A stretch of 35,370 bases of DNA from Candidatus Saccharimonadota bacterium (GCA_009839685.1 VXPC01000063.1:1-35370); one strand, 5' to 3'; shown: positions 14,441 through 22,412, numbered from the stretch's first letter. Notes: generated from the letters alone by a model not told the origin. Numbers and translations are program-made.

Positions 14441-14704
14441 ATGTTTTTTATCAGGAAGATCGAAGGCGGCAGCATGCGGCCGACGCTGCGGCCGGCCGGG
14501 GTAGCCTTGTTTAAAAGGTGCCGTCGCTATAAAGCCGGACAGGTCGTTGTCGCCGGTACGGAGGGGAGAGAAATTGTCAAGCGCTTGCTGGCGGTCGGCA
14601 AGAACAAAGCCTACCTGCAAGGCGATCATCCCGACTCGGCTGACTACGTTGTGCCTCCGGCCGATCTGCGCGGCCGCCTGCTCTTAAAGCTTCATATCCG
14701 TTAA
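14441..14704 (+). CDS. sodX: NiSOD maturation protease, S24/S26 signal-peptidase-like
   Basis: 87-aa protein of the S24/S26 serine peptidase fold, the type that accompanies sodN and is thought to trim the NiSOD propeptide to expose the nickel-binding His1. The catalytic Ser11 lies in GGSMRPTL and the general-base Lys47 in GREIVKRLLAVG, as in signal peptidases; QGDHPDSAD matches the GDNPxxSxDSR block. No transmembrane anchor, so a cytoplasmic protease is expected. It follows sodN by 3 bases (one transcript) and its stop interlocks with the tmk stop on the other strand (4-base overlap). Confidence 0.9.
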   Translation: MFFIRKIEGGSMRPTLRPAGVALFKRCRRYKAGQVVVAGTEGREIVKRLLAVGKNKAYLQGDHPDSADYVVPPADLRGRLLLKLHIR

Positions 14705-15402
14705 GGATCGGACAATAGCTGGGGCTGATAAGCGCCTATGACCTGCCAGATTTTTTCATTGATAAGACCCTCCTCCAGGAGCCGGCCGGTTGCCGATACG
14801 CAATCCAGGCGCTTGAACGCTTTCGGGAAGCTGTCGCAGAGTTCCCGGTAGATTTCCCTGGATAGTTTCTGGTGCCGGATATCTTTCTCATGTATGTCGC
14901 TGAGCTGTTCCTTGAGCAGACTCCGTTCTCTCATCAGCTTCAATGAAATGGCCAGCGGGACGTCCAGAATCAGGTTGAGATCCGGTCTGGGAATCCTCAA
15001 AGTGCTGAACTCCAAGTCATCCAGCCAAGCGAAAAAGCCGGCTCTCTCTTCGGGGCCTTCTATTCTTGAACCTTGGTGGATCATATTGGAAGAGACGAAC
15101 CGGTTGCTTAAAACCACGTCGTTGCTTGCCAGAGCCGTCTCAATGTCGGCTCTGGCGTCGCGCCGGTCCAGAGCGAAAAACAAACTGGCTTCGTAGGGGT
15201 TGATATCGTCCAGCGACCCGTAGTCGCCGGCGAGATAACGCCTGACAAAGTAACTGCCGTCCGAGCTATATCTGGGAAAATCAAGCAAGCCGACCCGCTT
15301 GCCCCCGGCCGCGAAACGTTCGGCCAACAACTTGACCTGAGTCGCCTTGCCGCTGCCGTCAGCTCCGTCGATGACGATGAAGGCGGCCCGTCGCTTGCTC
15401 AT
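14701..15402 (-). CDS. tmk: Thymidylate kinase
   Basis: 233-aa P-loop kinase that phosphorylates dTMP to dTDP. P-loop GADGSGKAT at residues 13-21, DFPRYSS (the dTMP-binding DR/PRY region), LSNRFVSSNMIHQG (usual DRY), and LNLILDVPLAISLKLMRERS in the lid-side region. Slightly long for the family (about 205-215 aa). The ATG overlaps the end of the dCTP deaminase-like gene by ATGA (15399-15402), so the two nucleotide-metabolism genes are coupled. Both feed dTTP synthesis, an important step in an organism likely to salvage precursors. Confidence 0.95.
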   Translation of the reverse strand: MSKRRAAFIVIDGADGSGKATQVKLLAERFAAGGKRVGLLDFPRYSSDGSYFVRRYLAGDYGSLDDINPYEASLFFALDRRDARADIETALASNDVVLSNRFVSSNMIHQGSRIEGPEERAGFFAWLDDLEFSTLRIPRPDLNLILDVPLAISLKLMRERSLLKEQLSDIHEKDIRHQKLSREIYRELCDSFPKAFKRLDCVSATGRLLEEGLINEKIWQVIGAYQPQLLSDP

Positions 15403-16100
15403 ACCTCCAGCGACATCTGCCTGTTGTCTTTGTAAGCCTTGGGCAGCATCATTTCTGGCTTCCAGTTTTTCATCAGCTCCTCCAAATCAGTCGATTGCTG
15501 GTATTTGCCGGAGAGCTTGCTGTATTCGCCGGCTACGGGACCGGTGTGATGAAAGATAATCTGGGCGATTCTTTCGCCGACGGGTAGGACGACGCTGTGG
15601 TGCTGGTTGAGGTTGTAGACTTCCATTGTCCAGCGGTTGATATAACCCGGATCGCCCCAGCCGGCGTCGATGCAGACGGCGACGCCGTTCCTGCCCCAGG
15701 TGCTGCGGGCTTTCATGTCCGTCACCCCGGGCGGTTTGATGCCGACGAACTCATGGGTGTGCGCTAGGATGCGCTCGCCGGGTTTGAGGACGATTATGGG
15801 GTGCTTGGCCGGAATGCCTTCTAGGAGCTGGCGGCCGGTTTGCTCGACCCACTGCTGGTGTTCGGTGGCCTCAAACGGTCCGGCGAAGTAGTTCTCGACG
15901 TCCTTTTGGGAGAAGGGGTTGTAGAGGTTGGAGGGCAGATTGTATTCGGTCTTGTAGTACCACCTGCCCAAAGTCACGTCCAAGCTGGCGCCGGCGACAT
16001 GTTTCTTGTTGAAGGGACGGCAGATTATCCGGCCGGCCTCAACGGCCGCTAAAATCTCCTGGTTGCTGTAACAGCCCGACGGCTGGAAAGTGTCTGACAC
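15399..16100 (-). CDS. dcd: dCTP deaminase / dUTPase-family protein
   Basis: 233-aa trimeric dUTPase-fold protein most like dCTP deaminase. Core motifs: GASLDVTLG, KPGERILAHTHEFVGIKPPGV, MKARSTWGRNGV, DAGWGDPGYINRWTMEVYN (the Glu after TM is the expected deaminase acid) and LPVGERIAQIIFHHTG followed by GKYQ. It is longer than E. coli Dcd (193 aa) mainly through about 40 residues after the first strands (YYKTEYNLPSNLYNPF...). Whether it deaminates dCTP, hydrolyses dUTP or does both is not decidable here. The start is GTG at 16100. It is followed by tmk with a 4-base overlap. Confidence 0.88.
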   Translation of the reverse strand: MSDTFQPSGCYSNQEILAAVEAGRIICRPFNKKHVAGASLDVTLGRWYYKTEYNLPSNLYNPFSQKDVENYFAGPFEATEHQQWVEQTGRQLLEGIPAKHPIIVLKPGERILAHTHEFVGIKPPGVTDMKARSTWGRNGVAVCIDAGWGDPGYINRWTMEVYNLNQHHSVVLPVGERIAQIIFHHTGPVAGEYSKLSGKYQQSTDLEELMKNWKPEMMLPKAYKDNRQMSLEV

Positions 16101-16173
16101 GCTCGTTAAAAAATTCCCTAAACTACTTTTAAAAGAGTATAAAACTACAACGTTTTATTCAAGCGGACCCGGC

Positions 16174-16202
16174 TTGATTCACCCGGCCGGCCCGCATATA
16201 AT
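16174..16202 (+). promoter_or_regulatory. Complete sigma70 promoter producing a leaderless mRNA (ybjQ)
   Basis: TTGATT (16174-16179), 17-base spacer, TATAAT (16197-16202), with the ATG only 7 bases further (16210). This is the clearest leaderless promoter in the window because both hexamers are present. Confidence 0.72.
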
Positions 16203-16209
16203 AGAGCTA

Positions 16210-16536
16210 ATGATCGTTAGCAATACCGAATCGGTTCCGGGGCATAAGATTACTCAGGTTTTGGGCGTGGCTCGCGGCAGTACGGTTCGTGGCCGCAACG
16301 TCGGCCGGGACATCATGGCCGGCATCCGCAACCTGGTCGGCGGTGAAATAGGCGAGTACACCAAGCTGCAGGCTCAGGCCAGGGAGCAGGCTATGCAGAG
16401 GTTGACGGCCGACGCCCAGCGGCTGGGCGCCGACGCGGTTGTCTGCCTCAGGTTCAACACGTCGATGATTATGGACGGCGCGGCCGAGATTCTGGTCTAC
16501 GGCACGGCCGTTAAAATCAGCCCCGTCGCCGGCTGA
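16210..16536 (+). CDS. YbjQ-family (UPF0145) protein
   Basis: 108-aa protein of the YbjQ/DUF74 family, pentamer-forming proteins often annotated as heavy-metal binding but without established function. The family start IVSNTESVPGHKI and the segments ARGSTVRGRNVGRDIMAGIRNLVGGEI and RLGADAVVCLRFNTS are all present. The frame is open to a GTG at 16090, but the promoter hexamers lie inside that extension and the family begins at the ATG at 16210, so the shorter start is right. A 55-aa membrane protein follows 10 bases later. Confidence 0.93.
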   Translation: MIVSNTESVPGHKITQVLGVARGSTVRGRNVGRDIMAGIRNLVGGEIGEYTKLQAQAREQAMQRLTADAQRLGADAVVCLRFNTSMIMDGAAEILVYGTAVKISPVAG

Positions 16537-16546
16537 GGAGCGGATA

Positions 16547-16714
16547 ATGCGGTATTTGGCTTTGACCGACGCGGCTTCCCAGGATGGCTCCGCGGCGGCC
16601 GAAGCGATTATCTGGGGTGTCATCGGCGTCCTGTTCGCCGGCGCCGTCATTTGGGCGATTGTCTCCCGGGTTCGCCGGGAGCGCAACGAACGCTTTGAGG
16701 ATCGCGATAACTAA
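16547..16714 (+). CDS. 55-aa single-pass membrane protein
   Basis: Small ORF: MRYLALTDAASQDGSAAAEA, then one hydrophobic helix (IIWGVIGVLFAGAVIWAIVS, residues 21-40), then a highly charged basic/acidic tail RVRRERNERFEDRDN. GAGGAG (16535-16540), partly inside the ybjQ stop codon, lies 6 bases before the ATG, which is good evidence for translation. It shares a transcript with the ybjQ-like gene, so it may act as its membrane partner. Function unknown. Confidence 0.7.
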   Translation: MRYLALTDAASQDGSAAAEAIIWGVIGVLFAGAVIWAIVSRVRRERNERFEDRDN

Positions 16715-16735
16715 GCGGTTACAACCCCTGAAGTG

Positions 16736-16763
16736 TTGCATTTTTGCCAATAATTCCTATAAT
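16736..16763 (+). promoter_or_regulatory. Sigma70-type promoter for the 2-repeat surface protein
   Basis: TTGCAT (16736-16741), 16-base spacer, TATAAT (16758-16763). Transcription would start near 16770, giving a leader of about 65 bases that carries the hairpin at 16783-16802. Confidence 0.6.
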
Positions 16764-16782
16764 TTATAACAAGGTTTTTCAA

Positions 16783-16802
16783 GAGGAGCCGAGCGGCTCC
16801 TC
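16783..16802 (+). promoter_or_regulatory. Perfect 8-bp leader hairpin
   Basis: GAGGAGCC-GAGC-GGCTCCTC, an uninterrupted 8-bp stem with a 4-base loop in the 5' leader of the surface-protein gene. It is not followed by a T run, so it is not an intrinsic terminator. It sequesters a GAGGAG, while another purine stretch AGAGAGGG (16813-16820) stays free 13 bases before the ATG. Likely an mRNA-stability or translation-control element. Confidence 0.6.
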
Positions 16803-16833
16803 AGATATTTATAGAGAGGGATTTGAGAATACG

Positions 16834-17766
16834 ATGAAACTTAGCATACGTTCGCGCCACTTGGTCAAGATTGCCGCCGCCTTGGCCGCAGCTGCCGCCT
16901 CGGCTTTGCTGTTGGCCGGCTGGCAGACGGCCTTAGCTCATACGCCAGGCGAGTCCGGGCATTCGCACGGTGATCCCGATTGGTCTTGGAGCCAGGGTAA
17001 CCGGCTTGTTCTGACGGGGGGCATCAGCTCCATGAATGACACTTCTTTCGCCGAGGATGATAACGGCAAGATTATCTGGCAGTACGTCGGTCCGTCGACT
17101 GCCGGCGATATAACGGACTGCAACGAATTGAGCTGGCTGACTTTGGCCGAGAAAGCCAAGACGATCGAGGCGACGGTGAGCGCCGACTCGCCGGACGTAG
17201 CCAGCGCCAGCTTGGACGTGAGCTCGGACGCCGACCAGTCCAGATACTGTTTCAGGCCGCAGCTTGAGCTGGGCGGCGAGCAGTTCCACTACTATGTGCT
17301 TTCTCCGCCCCTGCAAGCATCGGCGGCTCAGCCGGCCGAGGCTGCCACCGGTCTGGTTGTCAGCGAAACGGCTCCGCCGGCCGACAGCAACGTGCCGACC
17401 AGCATAACGGTCGCGCCGGCGGACGGCACGGAAATCGATGCCGACAGCTGGCAATACGCCGAGGTGAGCGATACTAACGACTGCAACTCCAGCAACGATG
17501 AGATCGGGTTCAACGACCCGGCACCTGGCAACAACGCCATAGATTTGGATGCCGGACAGGCGGGCAGAATCTTCTGCTTCCGCGTCCAGCTAGCCGGCGA
17601 TGACGGCGAGTATGTCTACAAGGCTTACCAGGTTCCCGGCGAAGGATCGAACGAAACGACGGACGAAGAAGACGGCGGGGTGAGCTGGGTCTTCGTCGTG
17701 GCCGCCATAGCGGTCGTCGGCATCATCGTCTTCATCATCGCCCGGGCCGCCAAGTCCAAGGAATAG
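16834..17766 (+). CDS. Secreted, C-terminally anchored surface protein with two cysteine-paired repeats
   Basis: 310-aa predicted surface protein. Signal peptide: basic MKLSIRSRHLVK, hydrophobic Ala-rich core, likely cleavage after TALA, leaving a His-rich N-terminus (HTPGESGHSHGD). Two copies of a repeat follow, each with a tryptophan strand (IIWQYVGP; DSWQYAEV), a first Cys (ITDCNEL; TNDCNSS) and a second Cys in a Y/F-CFR motif (YCFRPQ; FCFRVQ). The same unit recurs 12 times in the protein at 18438 and once at 34480. C-terminus: acidic linker, transmembrane helix (VSWVFVVAAIAVVGIIVFIIA), then a short basic tail (RAAKSKE). The frame extends upstream to 16744, but the signal peptide fixes ATG 16834. 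Binding or adhesion is inference. Confidence 0.82.
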   Translation: MKLSIRSRHLVKIAAALAAAAASALLLAGWQTALAHTPGESGHSHGDPDWSWSQGNRLVLTGGISSMNDTSFAEDDNGKIIWQYVGPSTAGDITDCNELSWLTLAEKAKTIEATVSADSPDVASASLDVSSDADQSRYCFRPQLELGGEQFHYYVLSPPLQASAAQPAEAATGLVVSETAPPADSNVPTSITVAPADGTEIDADSWQYAEVSDTNDCNSSNDEIGFNDPAPGNNAIDLDAGQAGRIFCFRVQLAGDDGEYVYKAYQVPGEGSNETTDEEDGGVSWVFVVAAIAVVGIIVFIIARAAKSKE

Positions 17767-17808
17767 GGTTCGTTCCAATAAAAACAATTTACGTTCCGGT
17801 CCGGAGTG

Positions 17809-17814
17809 TATAAT
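17809..17814 (+). promoter_or_regulatory. -10 box upstream of the DUF5661-like gene
   Basis: TATAAT about 40 bases before the ATG. A -35 candidate TTTACG (17788-17793) is 15 bases upstream, which is short. Unlike the leaderless genes, this one has AAGGAG (17841-17846) 8 bases before the ATG. Confidence 0.5.
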
Positions 17815-17854
17815 TGAGCTTGCGAATAGTTTTAGGATTTAAGGAGTTTTTAAA

Positions 17855-18274
17855 ATGGCAGCAGACGACTACCAAGCTGATACCGACGAGCAGACAACGA
17901 TTGCCCGCAGTTTTTACGATCGGGATTATACCCGGACGTGGCCCGGCCTGACCTTGAAGCGCGCCAAAGAGATCGGCGACGAGATCGGCGTCGACTGGGA
18001 TTTGGTTGACTTGGGGCAGTTCATCGAGGGTGTCAAGGAAGAGATGGAACACGGTTCGGAGTACGGTCCCGAGGCCAAGGTTCACGACGACGATTACGTG
18101 ACTTCCGGCCGCATCGCCTACGCCCACCTGATTGAGCGGCCCGATTACTACACGGCCCTGAAAATGCTGGAAAACGAAGGCGACGCCAAGTTCAGCGAAT
18201 CCGACGACGCCAAGAAGAAATGGGTCGCCGACCGCCGGGTCGAGTACCAGGACGCTTGGAATTCCGTCACCTAG
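17855..18274 (+). CDS. DUF5661-like protein
   Basis: 139-aa acidic soluble protein. The order of features AKEIGDEIGVDWDLVDLGQF, then GVKEEMEHGSEYG, then DDYVTSGRIAYAHLIERPDYYTALKMLE resembles what I know of DUF5661 proteins (conserved idea: LG(I/V)DW...F..G...E.EHG...T.G.IA.AHL.E.PDYY..L). Function unknown; such genes are common in Patescibacteria and some phages. The last 35 residues (Lys/Asp/Glu-rich, WVADRRVEYQDAW) are less typical. It has its own promoter and strong ribosome-binding site and lies between two genes of the surface-repeat family without sharing their features. Family assignment is from memory of the pattern only. Confidence 0.75.
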   Translation: MAADDYQADTDEQTTIARSFYDRDYTRTWPGLTLKRAKEIGDEIGVDWDLVDLGQFIEGVKEEMEHGSEYGPEAKVHDDDYVTSGRIAYAHLIERPDYYTALKMLENEGDAKFSESDDAKKKWVADRRVEYQDAWNSVT

Positions 18275-18307
18275 GCGGTCGGTTCCAACAGAGGCGATTA
18301 AAAATAC

Positions 18308-18339
18308 TTGTCTTTTAAGCGCAATTAGTGTATTATAAT
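18308..18339 (+). promoter_or_regulatory. Promoter for the 12-repeat surface protein
   Basis: TATAAT (18334-18339) with TTGTCT (18308-18313) 20 bases upstream, which is longer than optimal, so either the -35 is weak or activation is needed. The 5' leader would be about 90 bases, AT-rich, and includes a hairpin TTTATGC-N9-GCATAAA (18356-18378). Confidence 0.5.
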
Positions 18340-18355
18340 TGCCATAAACTATCTT

Positions 18356-18378
18356 TTTATGCTATTTGGTGGCATAAA
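18356..18378 (+). promoter_or_regulatory. Leader hairpin before the 12-repeat surface protein
   Basis: Inverted repeat TTTATGC / GCATAAA, 7-bp stem with a 9-base loop (TATTTGGTG). It lies in the predicted 5' leader of the largest gene. Together with the hairpin at 16783 it means both surface-repeat genes in this stretch carry a leader stem-loop, although the sequences differ. Confidence 0.45.
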
Positions 18379-18437
18379 TAGGGAGTTTACACAATATTTA
18401 TATTTTTATTTCTAAATCTAAAAAGGTTGTATAGGTC

Positions 18438-21400
18438 ATGAGCAAGTTATCTCTAAACCCTAAAATAACTCGTCGCAAGAGTTATTTAATATTTTCCATA
18501 TCATTAGTAGTCGTCGCGGCTCTTTATGTGAGTTGGGCCATCGTTTCGGCCGCTACCCCGCAAGTAGCTTTCGAGCGTAATGACGACGATAGCAGTGACG
18601 CCACCCCCGACGTCGTGACCGTAACCGTCACGCCGGGTTCGGGTGACGAACTGAAGTTCTTGCGCGACGGCACCAACAATCAGTATTGGGACTACGGCGT
18701 GGTTGACACCGCTGCCGACTGTAAGGCGAGTACCTTTACCGATAGCGGTGACGCCGTCAGGACGGGTGCGACTGACAACTCCGTCAGCTTCACTCACCAA
18801 ACCCCGACCGACGACGAGTACCTGTGTGTCAAAGTCCTTTACGGCCGGACCAATTCGCAACGGTTCAGCGAGCATTACGCCGCCTTCCTCTATGACGTGA
18901 CCGCGCCAGAGATTACGGTCGAACAGTCCGCGACCACCCTGCGGGCACAGTCCAACGACCCCAGTGGCATAACCACTTGGCAGCACGCCTCCACTACGGC
19001 CGACCTCTCCAGCTCCGATTGTGAGAGCGAGAGCTACGGCAACGACGACACGTCCGGCAACAACCAGCGCAGCCTGACTCTGACCAGCACGGATAATGAC
19101 AGCTGGTACTGTTTCAGGGCCGTTGACGGCCAGGGCAATGCCGGTTATTCCGACCCGATTGAGATCGACACTGTCGCTCCCGAGCTGAGCATTGCTCAGA
19201 ACGTGGACAGCGCTTTGGTAACCGTCAGCGTCAGCCAAGACGACGACAATGACAACACGGCCGACGGCAACGCCGACATCGACATCGACAGTTGGCAGTA
19301 CTTGCAGACGACCAGGACTTGCGACGACCGCCTGACCGGTTGGCGCGACTTGGACGGTTTGAGTGACGATTTGACCCAAGACCGGGCTGCTATCACCTTC
19401 TCCAGAAGCGCGACCGGTAAGACTTACTGTTTCCGGGTTGCTGACGACGCCGGCAACTACGCTTACGCCGCCCACCAAGTCGACTCAATCAACGAGCCGC
19501 CCGTCATCAACAGCCTTGTGCAGAGCCGCCAGTCGGTTATCGCCCAGGCTACCGACGCCCAGTACCTCAACACCAATTCCTGGCAGTACGCCGTTACCAC
19601 GTCCGAAACCTGTAACGACGGCGCCTCCAGCAACTGGCAAGGTCTCTCAAGCAACGGCTTCAGCGTCAACGACCGCGGCCATGCCACGGTTGATCTGGCG
19701 ACCGTCACGATCGACGAATCCACCCAGGACAAGTGGTTGTGTTTCCGGGTCGCCGACAATATAGTTTCCAACTACGGCTACCGTTCGATTAACGTCGACG
19801 CCACCGCGCCGGTCGTTAATGTCAGCCAGAACGGCGCCAGGCTGACCGCCTCGGCTCCAAGTTCCGACGGGGCCGTCAGCTCAAGCTGGTCTTACGTCCG
19901 CCACACCAGCAGTTTCACCTGTGACGAAGACGCCTTTGACATCTACACGCCGATCCGTCGCAGCCGCAGCGTGAGCTTGGTCAGCGCCGACGTTGGCGAC
20001 TATTTCTGCTTCCGCGTCGCCGACCGCTATGACAATTACGGTTTCAGCAACGTTTACGAGGTCCGTTCCCTAGACACGACTGCGCCGACGCTGCAGGCCG
20101 TCCAGTCCAACAAATACCTGCGGGTTTCCGCGCCGAACGCTTCCGACATTGACGACAAGACTTGGGAATACGAAGACGGTTTCGCCAGCCAGCAAGACTG
20201 CGACGAAGTCGCTTCCCGCCACTACCGCGACATTGAAGACAAGACCATCGTCTTGAACGAGAGGGACGTCGGCGACTGGTTCTGTATCCGGGCCGCTGAC
20301 AAGTCCGGCAACTACGGCTACCTCAGCGTGAGGATCAAGGCCGTTGACGCCTCGGCTCCTTTCGTATCCGTCAGCCGCGAGCGCAATTCCCTGACGGCTG
20401 AGACCGACGCAGGCGATGTCGACCAGAACAGCTGGCAGTACGCCGTCAGCGACGTCAACGACCGCTTCGACTGTGAAGAGACCAACACCGACCTGGTCTT
20501 CAACACCGCTTCGGCCGACAATTACCGTGTCGCCTTGAGCGAAAGCGATGAAGACAGGTACTACTGTTTCCGCGTCGCTGACAAGTCCGGCAACTACGGC
20601 TACGGCAGAAGCGACCGGATCACCAACGTGGAAGTCGCTCCGGTCATTACGGTCGTTCAGATAACCGGCCAGGGACGCTTGGAAGTTTCGACCGACGCCG
20701 ACGACGTCGACGGCCTGACCTGGGGCTGGGCGGTCTTCGCCAGCGACCCCGGCGACTGCGCCGACGTCAGCTACACCGACGTGACCGGCACGGGAGTCAC
20801 GACGACTACCAGGCGGATTATCGTCAGCGATATCGCCGACACCCAGGACGGCAGCTACTACTGCTTCCGCGTCGCCGACACGTCCACGACTTACGGCTAC
20901 AACTACGGTTACGCCAAACACCGTTACGACTTGGGCAGCCCGACTATCAGCTTCAGCTTGTCTGCTGACAACGTTCTGACTGTCAGTTCCTCCGCGACCG
21001 ACATCGACGCGACCAGCTGGCGCTACGCCCGCTTCACCGTCGCGACCGACTGCGCCGAGGCCAGCATCAACCGCACCTTGCCGACCGGCAACAAGTTCGC
21101 CTTGACTCCGGCCGACAACGGCAGCTGGCTCTGCTTCAGAGTTTCTGACACGTCCAGCAACGTCGGCTACGCCCGCTACGAGGTCAGCGGCATAACGGCG
21201 GACGCCGCGCCGACGATCAACATCACCCAGACCAAGCTGGTCGTCATCGCCACCTCGGCCGACGCCGACCTGAACGGCAGCTCCTGGCGCTACGCCTTCA
21301 GCGCGGCCGAACCTTTCTGCGGACCGGGCAACAATCTGGTCTTCATCTACAACCAGAGTTCGCCGAACCGCGTCAGCTTGGCCGGTTTGGGCAGCAGCCA

Positions 21401-22355
21401 CAACTGGATTTGCTTCCGGGTCGCTGACACGGTCGGCAACGTAGGTTACGCCAAGTTGCAACTCGACCGCCAGGCGCCGACGATTAAGATCGTCCAGTCC
21501 GGCGCGGAGCTGACGGTTGAAGGTACGGACGCCGACCTGAACGGCAGGTCTTGGAGCTACGCCAAGAGCGCTTCGGACCTGACCTGCGACGCCTCGGCCA
21601 GTTTCACCAAGCTCGATTTCAACAGCGCCAAGATTTCGTTCGATCTGACGTCTGCTGACAGCGGCAAAACCTTCTGCTTCCGGGTCGCCGACCAGATCGG
21701 CAACTACGGCTACGAGAAGATCCAAATCGATCCCATCAGCCTCAGCGCGCCAATCATTACGATTGAGCAGGCCGGCGCGAAGCTCACGGTCAGCGCCAAC
21801 AACGTTGACGACAGCAGCTGGCAATACGTCCGCTCCGGCAGCGACGTAAACTGCTCCAGCGCCAACACTTTGAGCTTCAACGCCGCCTCGGCCGCCAATA
21901 AGCAGGTCAGCCTGACGACCGGCGACAACGGCAACTGGTTCTGCTTCCGGGTCCGCGGCAATAACGGCACTTACGGCTACGCCAAGATCCTAGTCGACAA
22001 CGTCGCCGGCCAGACCGCACCGGTCGAGCGGCCAACGACTCCGACAACCCCTACCACTCCTGGAACGACTCCGACGACTCCAGTGACCACGCCAACCGTA
22101 CCGGTTGACGGCGGTGCCGGCGAAGTCGAGGCCGAACCCGAAGAGACAGAGGTTGACGAGGACGAAGCCGAGACCGAAGAAGACGAGGACGGCGCGGGTG
22201 AAGTCAGCGCCGAAGAAGGAGACGAGGATGAGACCAACTGGTGGCCGGTTATCGGCATCATCGCCGGAGCCGCCCTGGTTCTGACCATCATCATCGTGGC
22301 CGTTGTCTCGCCTTCGCGCAAGAACGACGACGACTTGCCAGGCGACTACGTCTAA
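18438..22355 (+). CDS. Giant surface protein with 12 tandem cysteine-paired repeats
   Basis: 1305-aa predicted extracellular protein. A signal anchor occupies residues 13-35 (SYLIFSISLVVVAALYVSWA). Then 12 repeats follow; the Cys of the (W/Y/F)xCFRV(A)D motif is at residues 130, 225, 331, 435, 524, 616, 710, 809, 899, 992, 1080 and 1169, a spacing of 88-106 (mean about 94). Each unit has a hydrophobic strand (APxIxVxQ), SWxYxxx, a first Cys about 10 residues later (the first unit is divergent), and ends WyCFRVADksGNYGY. One Cys pair per unit suggests a disulfide in a beta-sandwich-like fold. The C-terminus has a Thr/Pro linker (TTPTTPGTTPTTP), an acidic stretch, one TM helix and a charged tail. 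Likely a long stalk for attachment; that role is inference. Confidence 0.88.
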   Translation: MSKLSLNPKITRRKSYLIFSISLVVVAALYVSWAIVSAATPQVAFERNDDDSSDATPDVVTVTVTPGSGDELKFLRDGTNNQYWDYGVVDTAADCKASTFTDSGDAVRTGATDNSVSFTHQTPTDDEYLCVKVLYGRTNSQRFSEHYAAFLYDVTAPEITVEQSATTLRAQSNDPSGITTWQHASTTADLSSSDCESESYGNDDTSGNNQRSLTLTSTDNDSWYCFRAVDGQGNAGYSDPIEIDTVAPELSIAQNVDSALVTVSVSQDDDNDNTADGNADIDIDSWQYLQTTRTCDDRLTGWRDLDGLSDDLTQDRAAITFSRSATGKTYCFRVADDAGNYAYAAHQVDSINEPPVINSLVQSRQSVIAQATDAQYLNTNSWQYAVTTSETCNDGASSNWQGLSSNGFSVNDRGHATVDLATVTIDESTQDKWLCFRVADNIVSNYGYRSINVDATAPVVNVSQNGARLTASAPSSDGAVSSSWSYVRHTSSFTCDEDAFDIYTPIRRSRSVSLVSADVGDYFCFRVADRYDNYGFSNVYEVRSLDTTAPTLQAVQSNKYLRVSAPNASDIDDKTWEYEDGFASQQDCDEVASRHYRDIEDKTIVLNERDVGDWFCIRAADKSGNYGYLSVRIKAVDASAPFVSVSRERNSLTAETDAGDVDQNSWQYAVSDVNDRFDCEETNTDLVFNTASADNYRVALSESDEDRYYCFRVADKSGNYGYGRSDRITNVEVAPVITVVQITGQGRLEVSTDADDVDGLTWGWAVFASDPGDCADVSYTDVTGTGVTTTTRRIIVSDIADTQDGSYYCFRVADTSTTYGYNYGYAKHRYDLGSPTISFSLSADNVLTVSSSATDIDATSWRYARFTVATDCAEASINRTLPTGNKFALTPADNGSWLCFRVSDTSSNVGYARYEVSGITADAAPTINITQTKLVVIATSADADLNGSSWRYAFSAAEPFCGPGNNLVFIYNQSSPNRVSLAGLGSSHNWICFRVADTVGNVGYAKLQLDRQAPTIKIVQSGAELTVEGTDADLNGRSWSYAKSASDLTCDASASFTKLDFNSAKISFDLTSADSGKTFCFRVADQIGNYGYEKIQIDPISLSAPIITIEQAGAKLTVSANNVDDSSWQYVRSGSDVNCSSANTLSFNAASAANKQVSLTTGDNGNWFCFRVRGNNGTYGYAKILVDNVAGQTAPVERPTTPTTPTTPGTTPTTPVTTPTVPVDGGAGEVEAEPEETEVDEDEAETEEDEDGAGEVSAEEGDEDETNWWPVIGIIAGAALVLTIIIVAVVSPSRKNDDDLPGDYV

Positions 22356-22412
22356 AAAACCTCGTCGTACAAAGACCCCTGAGGGAAATGCTTCCCGGCA
22401 AGGGGCAGAGAG

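Noticed and set aside
16090-16209. Upstream extension of the YbjQ-family frame
   Set aside because: The complete promoter (16174-16202) lies inside it and the family begins at ATG 16210.
16783-16802. Hairpin as a transcription terminator of the upstream ybjQ operon
   Set aside because: It lies downstream of the next gene's -10 box and has no T run, so a leader element is the better reading.
20070-21824. Long open frame (584 codons) antisense to the 12-repeat gene
   Set aside because: Val/Ala/Gly/Asp-rich translation that mirrors the GAC/GTC/GCC codon bias of the sense strand; no start signal, no motif, and it follows the repeat period of the sense gene.
18438-22355. CRISPR array or DNA-level tandem repeats in the long repeat gene
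   Set aside because: The periodicity (264-318 bases) is at protein level; the DNA copies are diverged and there are no short direct repeats with spacers.
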